From Paraburkholderia fungorum (GTDB taxonomy: Bacteria > Pseudomonadota > Gammaproteobacteria > Burkholderiales > Burkholderiaceae), in NCBI RefSeq assembly GCF_902833645.1, contig NZ_CADFGE010000014.1:62001-126000 (forward strand): DNA of 64,000 nucleotides, in the 5' to 3' direction. The notes under the pieces are model-generated. The model ran no database searches and was not told the origin of the DNA. It worked only from the letters and a program-made list of their open reading frames with translations. Below are positions 7,899 to 16,138 of the stretch, piece after piece (the stretch's first letter is position 1; every line of letters begins with the position of its first letter). The position numbers were made by a program, and so were the translations under genes.

Positions 7899-9041
7899 AT
7901 GCACATCGGAGTGCCAGCCGAGACGCGCGCGCACGAAACCCGCGTCGCCGCGACGCCCGAAGCGGTCAAGAAATATGTGACCCAGGGCCACCGGGTCACG
8001 ATCCAGAGCGGCGCCGGCACCGGCGCGAGCTTTCCTGACGAAGCCTTTGCGGCCGCCGGCGCGGAAATTGTCGACGCCGCGACCGCCTTTGGGGCCGATC
8101 TCGTTCTGAAGGTCCAGTCTCCGACCGACGCCGAACTGCCGCTTCTGAAGCGCGGCGCGACGCTGGTCGGCATGCTCGATCCGTTTAATGCCGAAAACTC
8201 ATCAAAGCTGGCGGCTGCCGGCGTGACCGCGTTCGCACTCGAAGCCGCGCCAAGAACCACCCGTGCGCAGAGCCTCGACGTACTGAGCTCGCAGGCGAAC
8301 ATTGCGGGCTACAAGGCGGTGCTGCTGGCCGCCACGCTCTATCCGCGCTTCATGCCGATGCTGATGACGGCAGCCGGTACCGTAAAAGCGGCCCGTGTGC
8401 TGATACTCGGCGCGGGTGTGGCCGGATTGCAGGCCATCGCGACCGCCAAGCGCCTGGGCGCGGTCATCGAAGCCTCCGACGTGCGGCCCGCGGTCAAGGA
8501 GCAGATCGAATCCCTCGGCGCCAAATTCCTCGATGTGCCGTACGAAACCGATGAAGAGCGCGAAGCCGCGCAGGGCGTCGGCGGCTACGCGCGGCCGATG
8601 CCGCCTTCGTGGCTCACGCGTCAATCCGCGCTGGTGCACGAACGAGCGAAACAGGCCGACGTGGTGATCTCGACCGCCCTGATCCCAGGCCGCGCCGCAC
8701 CGACGCTGATCTCGGTGGAAACCGTGCAGGCGATGAAACCGGGCTCCGTGCTGGTCGACCTGGCCGCTGGACGCGGCGCCGAGTACGAAGGCCGGCGCGG
8801 CGGCAACTGCCCGCTGACTGAAGCGGACCAGGTTGTCGTGAAGCATGGAGTGACGATCCTCGGTTATACGAATCTCGCCTCGATGGTGCCCGCCGACGCG
8901 TCGTCGCTCTACGCACGCAACCTGCTCGACTTCCTGAAGCTGATCATCAGCAAGGAAGGCGCCCTGAACATCGATCTCGCGGATGACATCGTCGCTGCCA
9001 CGCTGCTGGCCCGCGACGGCGAAGTCACGCGCAAGACCTGA
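7899..9041 (+). CDS. pntAA: NAD(P) transhydrogenase alpha subunit, part 1 (NAD-binding)
   Basis: Domain I of the proton-translocating transhydrogenase, which binds NADH and passes hydride to NADP+ bound on PntB, driven by the proton gradient. The protein has 380 residues. It starts with the typical MHIGVPAETRAHETRVA and has a Rossmann GAGVAG at about residues 171-176. RxAxTPE and the QTHP-region equivalents of alanine dehydrogenase/PntA are present. The ATG at 7899 is preceded by GAGGAGG; the frame is open to 7830 but without support. In E. coli this domain is fused to the membrane part; here the alpha chain is split into two genes, an arrangement common in other proteobacteria. It is the first gene of pntAA-pntAB-pntB. 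Confidence 0.95.
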   Translation: MHIGVPAETRAHETRVAATPEAVKKYVTQGHRVTIQSGAGTGASFPDEAFAAAGAEIVDAATAFGADLVLKVQSPTDAELPLLKRGATLVGMLDPFNAENSSKLAAAGVTAFALEAAPRTTRAQSLDVLSSQANIAGYKAVLLAATLYPRFMPMLMTAAGTVKAARVLILGAGVAGLQAIATAKRLGAVIEASDVRPAVKEQIESLGAKFLDVPYETDEEREAAQGVGGYARPMPPSWLTRQSALVHERAKQADVVISTALIPGRAAPTLISVETVQAMKPGSVLVDLAAGRGAEYEGRRGGNCPLTEADQVVVKHGVTILGYTNLASMVPADASSLYARNLLDFLKLIISKEGALNIDLADDIVAATLLARDGEVTRKT

Positions 9042-9138
9042 GAAATGAATTACATGGGACCGAAGTAAGCGCCAACGCTGATCGAGAGCTAAAGCGCCAA
9101 CTCCGGCCGACATCGAATCAATACATAGGAGAGCGGCG

Positions 9139-9471
9139 ATGGAAGTCATCAACCACACCGTCATCAACCTGATCATCTTCGTGCTGGCGATCTACGTCGG
9201 CTACCACGTCGTCTGGAACGTCACGCCCGCGCTGCATACGCCGCTGATGGCGGTGACCAACGCGATCTCGGCGATCGTGATCGTCGGCGCGATGCTGGCG
9301 GCAGGCCTCACCGTGGGCGACACCGGCAAGTTCTTCGGCACGCTGGCCGTCGCGCTTGCGGCGGTGAACGTGTTCGGCGGATTTCTCGTGACGAGGCGAA
9401 TGCTGGAAATGTTCCGCAAGAAAGAGCCGAAGAAGCTGATCGCCGATAAGACCGCCAAGGAGAACGCGTAA
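9139..9471 (+). CDS. pntAB: NAD(P) transhydrogenase alpha subunit, part 2 (membrane)
   Basis: Short membrane subunit of 110 residues with about three hydrophobic helices (roughly residues 8-28, 40-58 and 65-85) and a basic, cytoplasmic C-terminus. It corresponds to the membrane helices that follow the NAD domain in fused PntA and forms part of the proton channel with PntB. An AGGAG lies 7-8 bp before the ATG. Its stop overlaps the pntB start by one base (TAATG), indicating translational coupling. Confidence 0.94.
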   Translation: MEVINHTVINLIIFVLAIYVGYHVVWNVTPALHTPLMAVTNAISAIVIVGAMLAAGLTVGDTGKFFGTLAVALAAVNVFGGFLVTRRMLEMFRKKEPKKLIADKTAKENA

Positions 9472-10925
9472 TGAGTCTGAACGTCGTCACGCTGCTTTAT
9501 CTGGTCGCGTCGGTCTGTTTCATTCAGGCGCTCAAGGGGCTGTCGAATCCGAAGACGGCGCGCACGGGCAATACGTTCGGTATGGTCGGGATGGCGATTG
9601 CGATCCTCACGACCATCGCGCTGATCGTCAAACAGGCGAACGCGCTCGGCTCGAATCTTGGCCTCGGGCTCGGCCTGCTGCTGGTCGCGCTGGTGATCGG
9701 CGGCGCGATTGGCGCGTTCGTCGCGGCGCGCGTCGAGATGACCAAGATGCCGGAACTGGTTGCGGCGATGCACTCGCTGATCGGTCTGGCGGCCGTGTGT
9801 ATTGCCTACGCGGTGGTGTCGGAGCCGGCGGCCTTCGGTCTGGTCGATCCGGAGAATACGCTGCCGGGTTTCCTGCCTTACGGTAACCGGATCGAACTGT
9901 TTATCGGCACGTTCGTCGGCGCAATCACGTTCTCGGGATCGGTGATTGCGTTCGGCAAGCTGTCGGGCAAGTACAAGTTCCGGCTGTTCCAGGGCGCACC
10001 GGTGGTTTACGCCGGGCAGCACCTGATCAACCTGTTCCTTGCGATCGGGATGCTCGGCTTCGGCGTGATCTTCTTTCTCACGCAGTCGTGGCTGCCGTTC
10101 ATCATCATGACGTTGATCGCGTTCGTGCTCGGCGTGCTGATCATCATCCCGATCGGCGGCGCGGATATGCCGGTGGTGGTGTCGATGCTGAACTCGTATT
10201 CGGGCTGGGCGGCGGCAGGCATTGGCTTCTCGCTGAACAATCCGATGCTGATCATCGCGGGCTCGCTGGTGGGTTCGTCGGGTGCGATCCTGTCGTACAT
10301 CATGTGCCGCGCGATGAACCGCTCGTTCTTCAACGTGATTCTCGGCGGCTTCGGCAACGAGGCGGGCGCGGCGGCGGCGGGTGGCGCGGCCGAGCAGCGT
10401 CCGGTGAAATCGGGTTCCGCCGACGATGCGTCGTTCATGCTCGGCAATGCCGAAACCGTAGTGATCGTGCCGGGTTACGGGCTGGCGGTGGCGCGTGCGC
10501 AGCATGCGCTGAAGGAACTCACCGACAAGCTGGTCGAAAAGGGCATCGAGGTGAAGTACGCGATTCACCCGGTGGCCGGGCGCATGCCGGGGCACATGAA
10601 CGTGCTGCTCGCGGAAGCCGAAGTGCCCTACGACATGGTCTACGAAATGGACGACATCAACGGCGAGTTCGGTCAGGTGGACGTGGTGCTGGTGCTCGGT
10701 GCGAACGATGTGGTGAATCCGGCGGCGAAGAACGATCCGAAGTCGCCGATCGCGGGCATGCCGATCATCGAGGCGTACAAGGCGCGCACGGTCATCGTGA
10801 ACAAGCGTTCGATGGCAGCGGGTTACGCCGGTCTCGACAACGACCTGTTCTACATGGACAAGACGATGATGGTGTTCGGCGACGCGAAGAAGGTGATCGA
10901 AGATATGGTGAAGGCGGTGGAATAA
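9471..10925 (+). CDS. pntB: NAD(P) transhydrogenase beta subunit
   Basis: Beta subunit of 484 residues. The N-terminal two thirds contain many membrane helices that form the proton path. The C-terminal NADP(H)-binding domain III begins near residue 320 and shows VVIVPGYGLAVARAQH, the family's NADP-binding motif, with GRMPGHMNVLLAEA and VLGANDVVNPAA further on. The reaction supplies NADPH for biosynthesis and for antioxidant defence. It is translationally coupled to pntAB. No T-rich terminator is seen in the 113-bp convergent spacer after it. Confidence 0.97.
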   Translation: MSLNVVTLLYLVASVCFIQALKGLSNPKTARTGNTFGMVGMAIAILTTIALIVKQANALGSNLGLGLGLLLVALVIGGAIGAFVAARVEMTKMPELVAAMHSLIGLAAVCIAYAVVSEPAAFGLVDPENTLPGFLPYGNRIELFIGTFVGAITFSGSVIAFGKLSGKYKFRLFQGAPVVYAGQHLINLFLAIGMLGFGVIFFLTQSWLPFIIMTLIAFVLGVLIIIPIGGADMPVVVSMLNSYSGWAAAGIGFSLNNPMLIIAGSLVGSSGAILSYIMCRAMNRSFFNVILGGFGNEAGAAAAGGAAEQRPVKSGSADDASFMLGNAETVVIVPGYGLAVARAQHALKELTDKLVEKGIEVKYAIHPVAGRMPGHMNVLLAEAEVPYDMVYEMDDINGEFGQVDVVLVLGANDVVNPAAKNDPKSPIAGMPIIEAYKARTVIVNKRSMAAGYAGLDNDLFYMDKTMMVFGDAKKVIEDMVKAVE

Positions 10926-11038
10926 TACGGGCAACTGTTGTTGCGCGGCCTGCCTCGTGGTGGGCCGCGAATCGCCCGGACGGACATCGGGTTCTCCAAC
11001 GCGCGCGCACTCGCGTCACCAAAGCGTATCCCATGACG

Positions 11039-11725
11039 CTACCGCGGCTTTCCAGTCACGTGCCGTAGCCAATCCGCCAATCGTCGTCCTTCCTGATCCG
11101 GATACGTTTCAAGCACCTGAAGATCGCGGATTCTCTCCAGCCCGAAATTGCGGAAATCGCCGCGCAATTCGCACCACGCGCCGAGCGTCCAGCGCGCCCC
11201 CCAATAAGCCATCGACAGTGGCCACACGCGCCGCTCGGTCTCCGCGCTGTTCGCATCGGTATAGGCGAAGCTCACCACCTGACGTGCATCGATCGCCCGG
11301 TGCAGCACGTCTACCTTCGCCGAAAAATCCGCCTTGATATGAAACGACGGCGCGAAGATCGCCAGACGTTCGAGCGTGGCGCGTTTGTCGGCGGGCATTG
11401 CCGAGGCGATCTTCGCCAACGCCCCGCGTGCGCCGCTCGCGAAGCCGGCGCCGCCCCACGATTCGAGCATGCGTGCGCCCGCTGCGAGCGCGGCCAACTC
11501 GTCGGCGGTGAAGGTGAGGGGCGGCAGGCTCGCCGCGCGGCTCAGGCGGTAGCCGATACCCGCTTCGCCTTCGATTGGCACACCTGAGAGCTGTAGATCG
11601 CGCACGTCGCGATAGACCGTGCGCAGCGAGATATTCAGCCAGTCGGCGAGTTGTTGCGCGGTGGTCAGACGTCGGCCGCGTAACAGTTCGGCGATCTGGA
11701 ACAGGCGGTCGGCGCGTCGCGTCAT
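11039..11725 (-). CDS. HTH/WYL-domain transcriptional regulator (YafY type)
   Basis: Predicted DNA-binding regulator of 228 residues. An N-terminal DeoR/HTH_11 helix-turn-helix (MTRRADRLFQIAELLRG through LNISLRTVYRDVRDL) is followed by a WYL-type sensor domain at about residues 100-210, with VVSFAYTDANS and the LGAWCELRGDFRNFGLERI segment. The start at 11725 is chosen because the family begins at MTRRADR; the frame is open to 11779. It lies 121 bp downstream of a VOC-fold protein gene on the same strand, so the pair probably forms an operon that the regulator controls through the palindrome at 12301. The ligand is unknown. Confidence 0.88.
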   Translation of the reverse strand: MTRRADRLFQIAELLRGRRLTTAQQLADWLNISLRTVYRDVRDLQLSGVPIEGEAGIGYRLSRAASLPPLTFTADELAALAAGARMLESWGGAGFASGARGALAKIASAMPADKRATLERLAIFAPSFHIKADFSAKVDVLHRAIDARQVVSFAYTDANSAETERRVWPLSMAYWGARWTLGAWCELRGDFRNFGLERIRDLQVLETYPDQEGRRLADWLRHVTGKPR

Positions 11726-11846
11726 CGTGGGCGTCTTGTAGAAAAGGACGGGGACAGACCCACGATGATAGCGCCGCATGCCGCGCTCCGGTCAGCGTTC
11801 CGTGCGGCGCCTGCCGGCCGCCGCGCTGATGCGCCGAGTCACGTGC

Positions 11847-12230
11847 TCAACCGTTGGTCAGCGAGTGCAGGCCGAGGCGGTTGCCTTCCGTATCGGTGAA
11901 GAACGCGATGTAGCCGATGTCCTGCGGCAGCTTGATCACCGGACCGTCGGTTTTGCCGCCGGCCTTTTCGATACGGGCGAGGGTGGCGTCGACCGTCGGC
12001 TGGGCGTTCAGATAGACGAGCACGCCGTCGCCGCTCGGCGTCGTCGACGGGCTATGGACGATTGCGCCGCCGGTGGCCGGTTCCTCATAACCGAAGATGG
12101 CGATCGGCTGGCCGCCGACTTCCTCATGGCGCAGCTTGACGTCGAGCGCGGCTTCGTAAAAGCGCACGGCGCGAGCGAAATCGACGGACGGAATCTCGAA
12201 CCATGCAACAACTTTGGATGAAGCGGACAT
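11847..12230 (-). CDS. VOC (glyoxalase/bleomycin-resistance) family protein
   Basis: A 127-residue vicinal-oxygen-chelate fold protein: VVAWFEIPSVDFARAVRFYE at the N-terminus, a central glycine-rich strand and C-terminal IGYIAFFTDTEGNRLGLHS, which is typical of YPH1/PA1358-type VOC proteins. The substrate cannot be read from the sequence. A good AGGAG precedes the ATG. The neighbouring downstream gene encodes a WYL regulator, a common pairing in proteobacteria, and the upstream palindrome at 12301-12324 is a likely operator. Confidence 0.85.
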   Translation of the reverse strand: MSASSKVVAWFEIPSVDFARAVRFYEAALDVKLRHEEVGGQPIAIFGYEEPATGGAIVHSPSTTPSGDGVLVYLNAQPTVDATLARIEKAGGKTDGPVIKLPQDIGYIAFFTDTEGNRLGLHSLTNG

Positions 12231-12299
12231 GACACTCTCCTGTGAATGGCGGTAAGCCGTGCAAAGCGCCGGATGGCGTGAGAAGGAGTGTGCGTGAGG

Positions 12300-12325
12300 G
12301 CTACTGACAGCGTAGTGTCAGTAGG
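12300..12325 (-). promoter_or_regulatory. Palindromic operator candidate of the VOC/WYL-regulator operon
   Basis: A perfect 9-bp inverted repeat, CTACTGACA-N6-TGTCAGTAG, lies about 70 bp upstream of the VOC gene start. Its symmetry and location suggest a dimeric repressor or activator site, most simply for the adjacent WYL regulator. This is inference; no binding data are implied. Confidence 0.6.
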
Positions 12326-12377
12326 GCGTGGCGGGAATCGCGGGAGTCGCGGGTGCCGCAATACTGAGGTGCGGGCG

Positions 12378-12406
12378 AAAAAAAACCGCGGACCAGGTCC
12401 GCGGTT
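12378..12406 (-). terminator. Intrinsic terminator of the RlmL-type gene
   Basis: An eleven-base inverted repeat centred on 12395 (AACCGCGGACC/GGTCCGCGGTT) is followed on the minus strand by a run of eight T. It lies 24 bp past the stop at 12430. Confidence 0.93.
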
Positions 12407-12429
12407 GTTCGATGTCGTTCTGCTCCGGC

Positions 12430-13725
12430 TTAGGCCGCCGGCGTGTCGTTGTTCTGCGGCCGTTGGCGCACGCTGCCCGCGATCAGATCGAAGCGGAACA
12501 GCCGGCATTCGAGCGCGCCGTTAAAGAGCGGCGTCTTGGTCGACTCGCGCAGACGCATCTGGCCCGGCAGCTTGCGATCCGACGTCAGAATGAACGCATG
12601 CCAGCCGGTAAAGCGCTGCTTCAGCGCATCGCCGAGCGACTGGAAGAATTCGCTGTCCGGCGTTTCTTCCTGAGCGCGGCGGAAGCTATCGTCGTCGCGG
12701 CCTTCACGCGTGGCGCGACCTTCGCGGATTTCGCCGCGTGCGTTGCGGCCGCGCACTTCGATCCGTTCGCCATACGGCGGATTCGCCACGAGAATGCCCG
12801 GTTCGGCCGACGGCGCCGTCATGCCGCGCGCGTCAACCTGCTTGAGCGGAATAGTCGGCAGGCCGGCGCGCTGGAAGTTAGCGCGTGCTTTGTCGAGCAT
12901 GTCCCCGGAAATGTCGCTGCCGAAGATCTGCAGATCGGCGCGCGAGCTACGGGCGGCGTGTTTGGCGTCGAGCGCGGCGGCCTTCATCGGTTGCCAGGTT
13001 TTGGCTTCGAATTGCTTGAGCTTCTCGAAGCCGAAGCGGCGCTCCGCGCCTGGCGCGATATTCAGCGCCACTTGCGCGGCTTCCGCGAGGAAGGTGCCGC
13101 TGCCGCACATCGGGTCGTACAGCGGCGTGCCGGCAGTCCAGCCGGTCAGGCGCAGGATGCCCGCCGCGAGATTCTCGCGCAGTGGCGCCGCGCCCTTGTC
13201 GAGACGCCAGCCGCGCTTGAAGAGCGGATCGCCGGAGGTGTCGAGGTACAGCGTGCAATCGGTGGCGGTGAGGAACGCGAACACGCGCACGTCGGGCATG
13301 GCGGTATCGATGCTCGGACGGGCGCCGCTCACTTCGCGCAAACGGTCGCAGATTGCGTCCTTGACCCGCAGCGTCGTGAATTCGAGGCTGCGCAGCGGCG
13401 ATTTGATCGCGGTGACGTCCACGCGCAGCGTTTCATTCGCCGAGAACCACTGCTCCCAGCGCTGTTCGAGCGCGAGCGCGTAAATGTCCTGTTCGCTGCG
13501 ATACGGCCGATGCGCGATTTTCAGCAGCACGCGGCTCGCGAGGCGCGAGTACAGGTTGGCGGCCATGCCGGCGGCCCAGCCGCCGCGGAAATGCACACCG
13601 CCGGGCACTTGCGCGCCGGCCGTGAACGGTGCGCCGTTCAGGTGCTTCGCGGCAATTTCGGCGAGCTCGGTGGCGAGCGAGGCTTCAAGGCCGCGCGGAC
13701 AGGGAAGGAAGAAATCGAAGGACAT
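12430..13725 (-). CDS. rlmL: THUMP-domain 23S rRNA (guanine-N2) methyltransferase, RlmL type
   Basis: SAM-dependent RNA methyltransferase of 431 residues. A ferredoxin-like/THUMP region (about residues 1-160) is followed by the methyltransferase core with LYDPMCGSGTFLAEAA (SAM binding, about residues 205-220), FGSDISGDM and catalytic NPPYGERI. It corresponds to the RlmL half of E. coli RlmKL, which modifies G2445 of 23S rRNA; the RlmK half is absent here. After NPPYGERI there is a charged, Arg/Gly/Glu-rich insert of about 35 residues not expected in the core fold. The gene is monocistronic with a strong terminator. Confidence 0.9.
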   Translation of the reverse strand: MSFDFFLPCPRGLEASLATELAEIAAKHLNGAPFTAGAQVPGGVHFRGGWAAGMAANLYSRLASRVLLKIAHRPYRSEQDIYALALEQRWEQWFSANETLRVDVTAIKSPLRSLEFTTLRVKDAICDRLREVSGARPSIDTAMPDVRVFAFLTATDCTLYLDTSGDPLFKRGWRLDKGAAPLRENLAAGILRLTGWTAGTPLYDPMCGSGTFLAEAAQVALNIAPGAERRFGFEKLKQFEAKTWQPMKAAALDAKHAARSSRADLQIFGSDISGDMLDKARANFQRAGLPTIPLKQVDARGMTAPSAEPGILVANPPYGERIEVRGRNARGEIREGRATREGRDDDSFRRAQEETPDSEFFQSLGDALKQRFTGWHAFILTSDRKLPGQMRLRESTKTPLFNGALECRLFRFDLIAGSVRQRPQNNDTPAA

Positions 13726-13842
13726 TGAGGTTGCCGGAAGGCGTTAGATAAGGCGCTATTGTACGCGGTCGGGGTGACGGCCCAGGCAGGGGGCGTTCCC
13801 GGAGGCGCGGCGGTGTATGCGCGCGGCCTGCGCTCGTGAGTA

Positions 13843-13886
13843 ATGCGTGAGTAGCGCATGAGCAGCGCATGAGCAGCGCATGAGCA
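13843..13886. repeat. Four tandem 11-bp repeats
   Basis: The unit GCGCATGAGCA is present in three identical copies (13854-13886), preceded by one diverged copy. It lies in the 239-bp spacer between the RlmL and Gcr genes. The rest of that spacer shows no gene. Confidence 0.92.
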
Positions 13887-13964
13887 GCGCGTGGTTTCAG
13901 GGACGCCCGGCGCCGCACATGGAAGGCATGGCAGCCGATTGCCGGGCGACCCCCGCGAATGGCT

Positions 13965-16073
13965 CTATTTGTCTTGTGGCGCCGCTTTGGCCGGCCATAC
14001 CAGCTCGAGCGGATGCCTGAACACCCGCTGCCAGATCGCGCCACGCAGCGAGCGCACCGCATTGCGCCGCAAGTCGCGCGATTTCACCGCCATGTAGAAG
14101 GCGAGGGCGAAACTCACGGCCACGTTGAGGATCGCCATGCTGCCGACGCCCGCGACCGCCCACCACAGCTCCGGTAGTTTCAGCGCGTCCTTACCCAGCA
14201 CGCCGAGCGCCACGCCGATCGAGCCGGCGCTGAGCGTCACGTGACGCACTTCGAAAGTGAAGGCGAACGCGGTCAGGATCGCTGGCACGAGTCCGAGCAT
14301 GAGGCCGAGCGTGATATTGCCCACCACGCCGGCTACGTTCGAGCGGCAAAACGCGGCGAGCCGGGCGGCGCCGGCCACGCCGAGTGTCATGCGCAGGCGC
14401 CGGTTATAGGCAAGCGCGTCGGCCACGCGATGCAGGACGAACCAGTTGTCCGCCCAGCCCGACAGCAAACTCGACGACCACAGCAGCACGCCCGTCAACG
14501 CGGCATAGAACGGTGTCGGGCCGAGCAGCGAGAACGAGTGCAGCGTGGCGTGCGCCTTCTCCGGCGAAATGATGTTGGCATTGAAGAGCGCATGCCACAG
14601 CAATTGCACGCCGAAGCACACCGGAAACACCAGTAGCACGTTGCCGAGCACCGCGGCTGCCTGGGTGCGCATCAGTGCGGTCACCGAACTCACGAAGCTG
14701 TCCACGCCTGCTGGCGTGCCGACGCCGTCCAGTTCACGGGCGAGGGTGGGCGCGGTCATTGCTGGTTGCTTGGTGGCGAGCGAGAAGTGCAGGAAGTGCA
14801 TCAGCAGGAAGCTGGCCGAGTAGTTGATGCCGGCGAGCAGCCCTTCGAACATCGATTGCAGATGTGCACCGGTGATAGCGAATTTCACGCAGACCGTGAC
14901 GACGGTCACGAGGCCGCCGCCAGCTGCCATGCGCAGCATCTTCAGGTATTCGGCACGATCGCGCGCGATGTAGTGTTCGCCGGTATCGGCGCTGTACTCG
15001 ACGACCTTGCGCGCCAGTAGCGAGAAATTGCTGCGTACGAGATGGGCGACGCTCTGGCTCGCGTGATTCGCGTTCACCAGTTCGGCGGCGAGACGTGCGC
15101 TGGCGTGCGGATCGTCCTGCGTCATCCAGGCGTTCAGCAGATGTTCCGCGCGCACGATGCGCATGCGCATGCGTTCGACCTGGAACACGATGTCGACACT
15201 GACGCCATTGCGGTAAAGATGGGCGAAGACGTTGTCGGTGGCGCTGCGGCATTCGTCGAGCAGCAGGCGCAGGTAGTTGACCTCATGCAGCAGCTTGTCT
15301 TGCGGGCCGCCTGCGCTGACGGCCTGATGGGCTGCTTCGACGGCCAGCATGGCGCGCGTGAGCCGGTAGAACGGCTGCTTTTCCATGGCGACGCGTACAT
15401 CGCCGGCATCGCGGAGGTCGACTTCGCCGAGCCGGCTGCGGACGGTTTGCGACAGACCGGTTGAGCTGATCTGGCAGGTGAGGTTGTGCAGCGCGGCCAG
15501 CAGGTCGAGCGAGAAAGGGGTGACGTCGCGTTGTTCGCTGTCGTTCTGGTCGTAGTCGAGGAGGGCGCGGATGCGGGTGAGCAGATCGGTGGGCAGATTG
15601 GCGATCCATTCGGCGTCGCGTTGCTGGCCGAACATCAGCGTGACGATTGCTCGCAGGTCGCGGCGGTTTGGCGCGGGCGGGATGAGCGAGGCTTCGAGGC
15701 GTTCGAAGAGTGCGCCGAAGAACCCGGAGTGGACGGGCATGCCGGCGTCGCAGAGCAGCGAGAGGCCGTCGCTTTCGCGCAGGAGCGCGCGGAGAATGCC
15801 GGCGACGTTGGCTTTCCAGGCCGGGTTGCGGTCCAGCACGTGGAGGAGATAGCGGATTCTTGTGTGCGCTGGGGTGGTGGTTTCGGCGGCGTCGAGATGG
15901 TCGGGTTGGACTGTGCGGCCGCGGTGGATCCAGTGGGCGAGTTCGATCAGCCATTCGCTGCGGTCTGGATAAGGGGCGGTTTTGTCTGCGATCGCTAGCA
16001 GGGCGTCCAACTGGTGGCCGCCGTCGCGGGAGGCACGCCATTTTTTTATGAATCTTTTGATTGAAGTGAACAT
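13965..16073 (-). CDS. gcr: Gcr-type 'site-specific recombinase' family membrane protein
   Basis: A protein of 702 residues matching the family named after gonococcal Gcr and annotated as site-specific recombinase. The N-terminal half (to about residue 380) is hydrophilic and helical. The C-terminal half holds several hydrophobic stretches, such as GGGLVTVVTVCVKFAITGA, AAVLGNVLLVFPVCFGVQLL and VVGNITLGLMLGLVPAILTA, so an inner-membrane location is likely. I see no tyrosine- or serine-recombinase catalytic motif. The name is inherited from the family; the real role is uncertain. The gene ends next to tandem 11-bp repeats and starts 66 bp from the inverted-repeat element. Confidence 0.8.
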   Translation of the reverse strand: MFTSIKRFIKKWRASRDGGHQLDALLAIADKTAPYPDRSEWLIELAHWIHRGRTVQPDHLDAAETTTPAHTRIRYLLHVLDRNPAWKANVAGILRALLRESDGLSLLCDAGMPVHSGFFGALFERLEASLIPPAPNRRDLRAIVTLMFGQQRDAEWIANLPTDLLTRIRALLDYDQNDSEQRDVTPFSLDLLAALHNLTCQISSTGLSQTVRSRLGEVDLRDAGDVRVAMEKQPFYRLTRAMLAVEAAHQAVSAGGPQDKLLHEVNYLRLLLDECRSATDNVFAHLYRNGVSVDIVFQVERMRMRIVRAEHLLNAWMTQDDPHASARLAAELVNANHASQSVAHLVRSNFSLLARKVVEYSADTGEHYIARDRAEYLKMLRMAAGGGLVTVVTVCVKFAITGAHLQSMFEGLLAGINYSASFLLMHFLHFSLATKQPAMTAPTLARELDGVGTPAGVDSFVSSVTALMRTQAAAVLGNVLLVFPVCFGVQLLWHALFNANIISPEKAHATLHSFSLLGPTPFYAALTGVLLWSSSLLSGWADNWFVLHRVADALAYNRRLRMTLGVAGAARLAAFCRSNVAGVVGNITLGLMLGLVPAILTAFAFTFEVRHVTLSAGSIGVALGVLGKDALKLPELWWAVAGVGSMAILNVAVSFALAFYMAVKSRDLRRNAVRSLRGAIWQRVFRHPLELVWPAKAAPQDK

Positions 16074-16138
16074 TTTGCTTTGTTTGCCTGTTTCGGCGGG
16101 TTCCTTGTTGATCTGTGCTTTGGTCTTTTAGCCTTTTT

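Noticed and set aside
9042..9138. A seven-codon frame between pntAA and pntAB
   Set aside because: It has no ribosome binding site and is too short to support.
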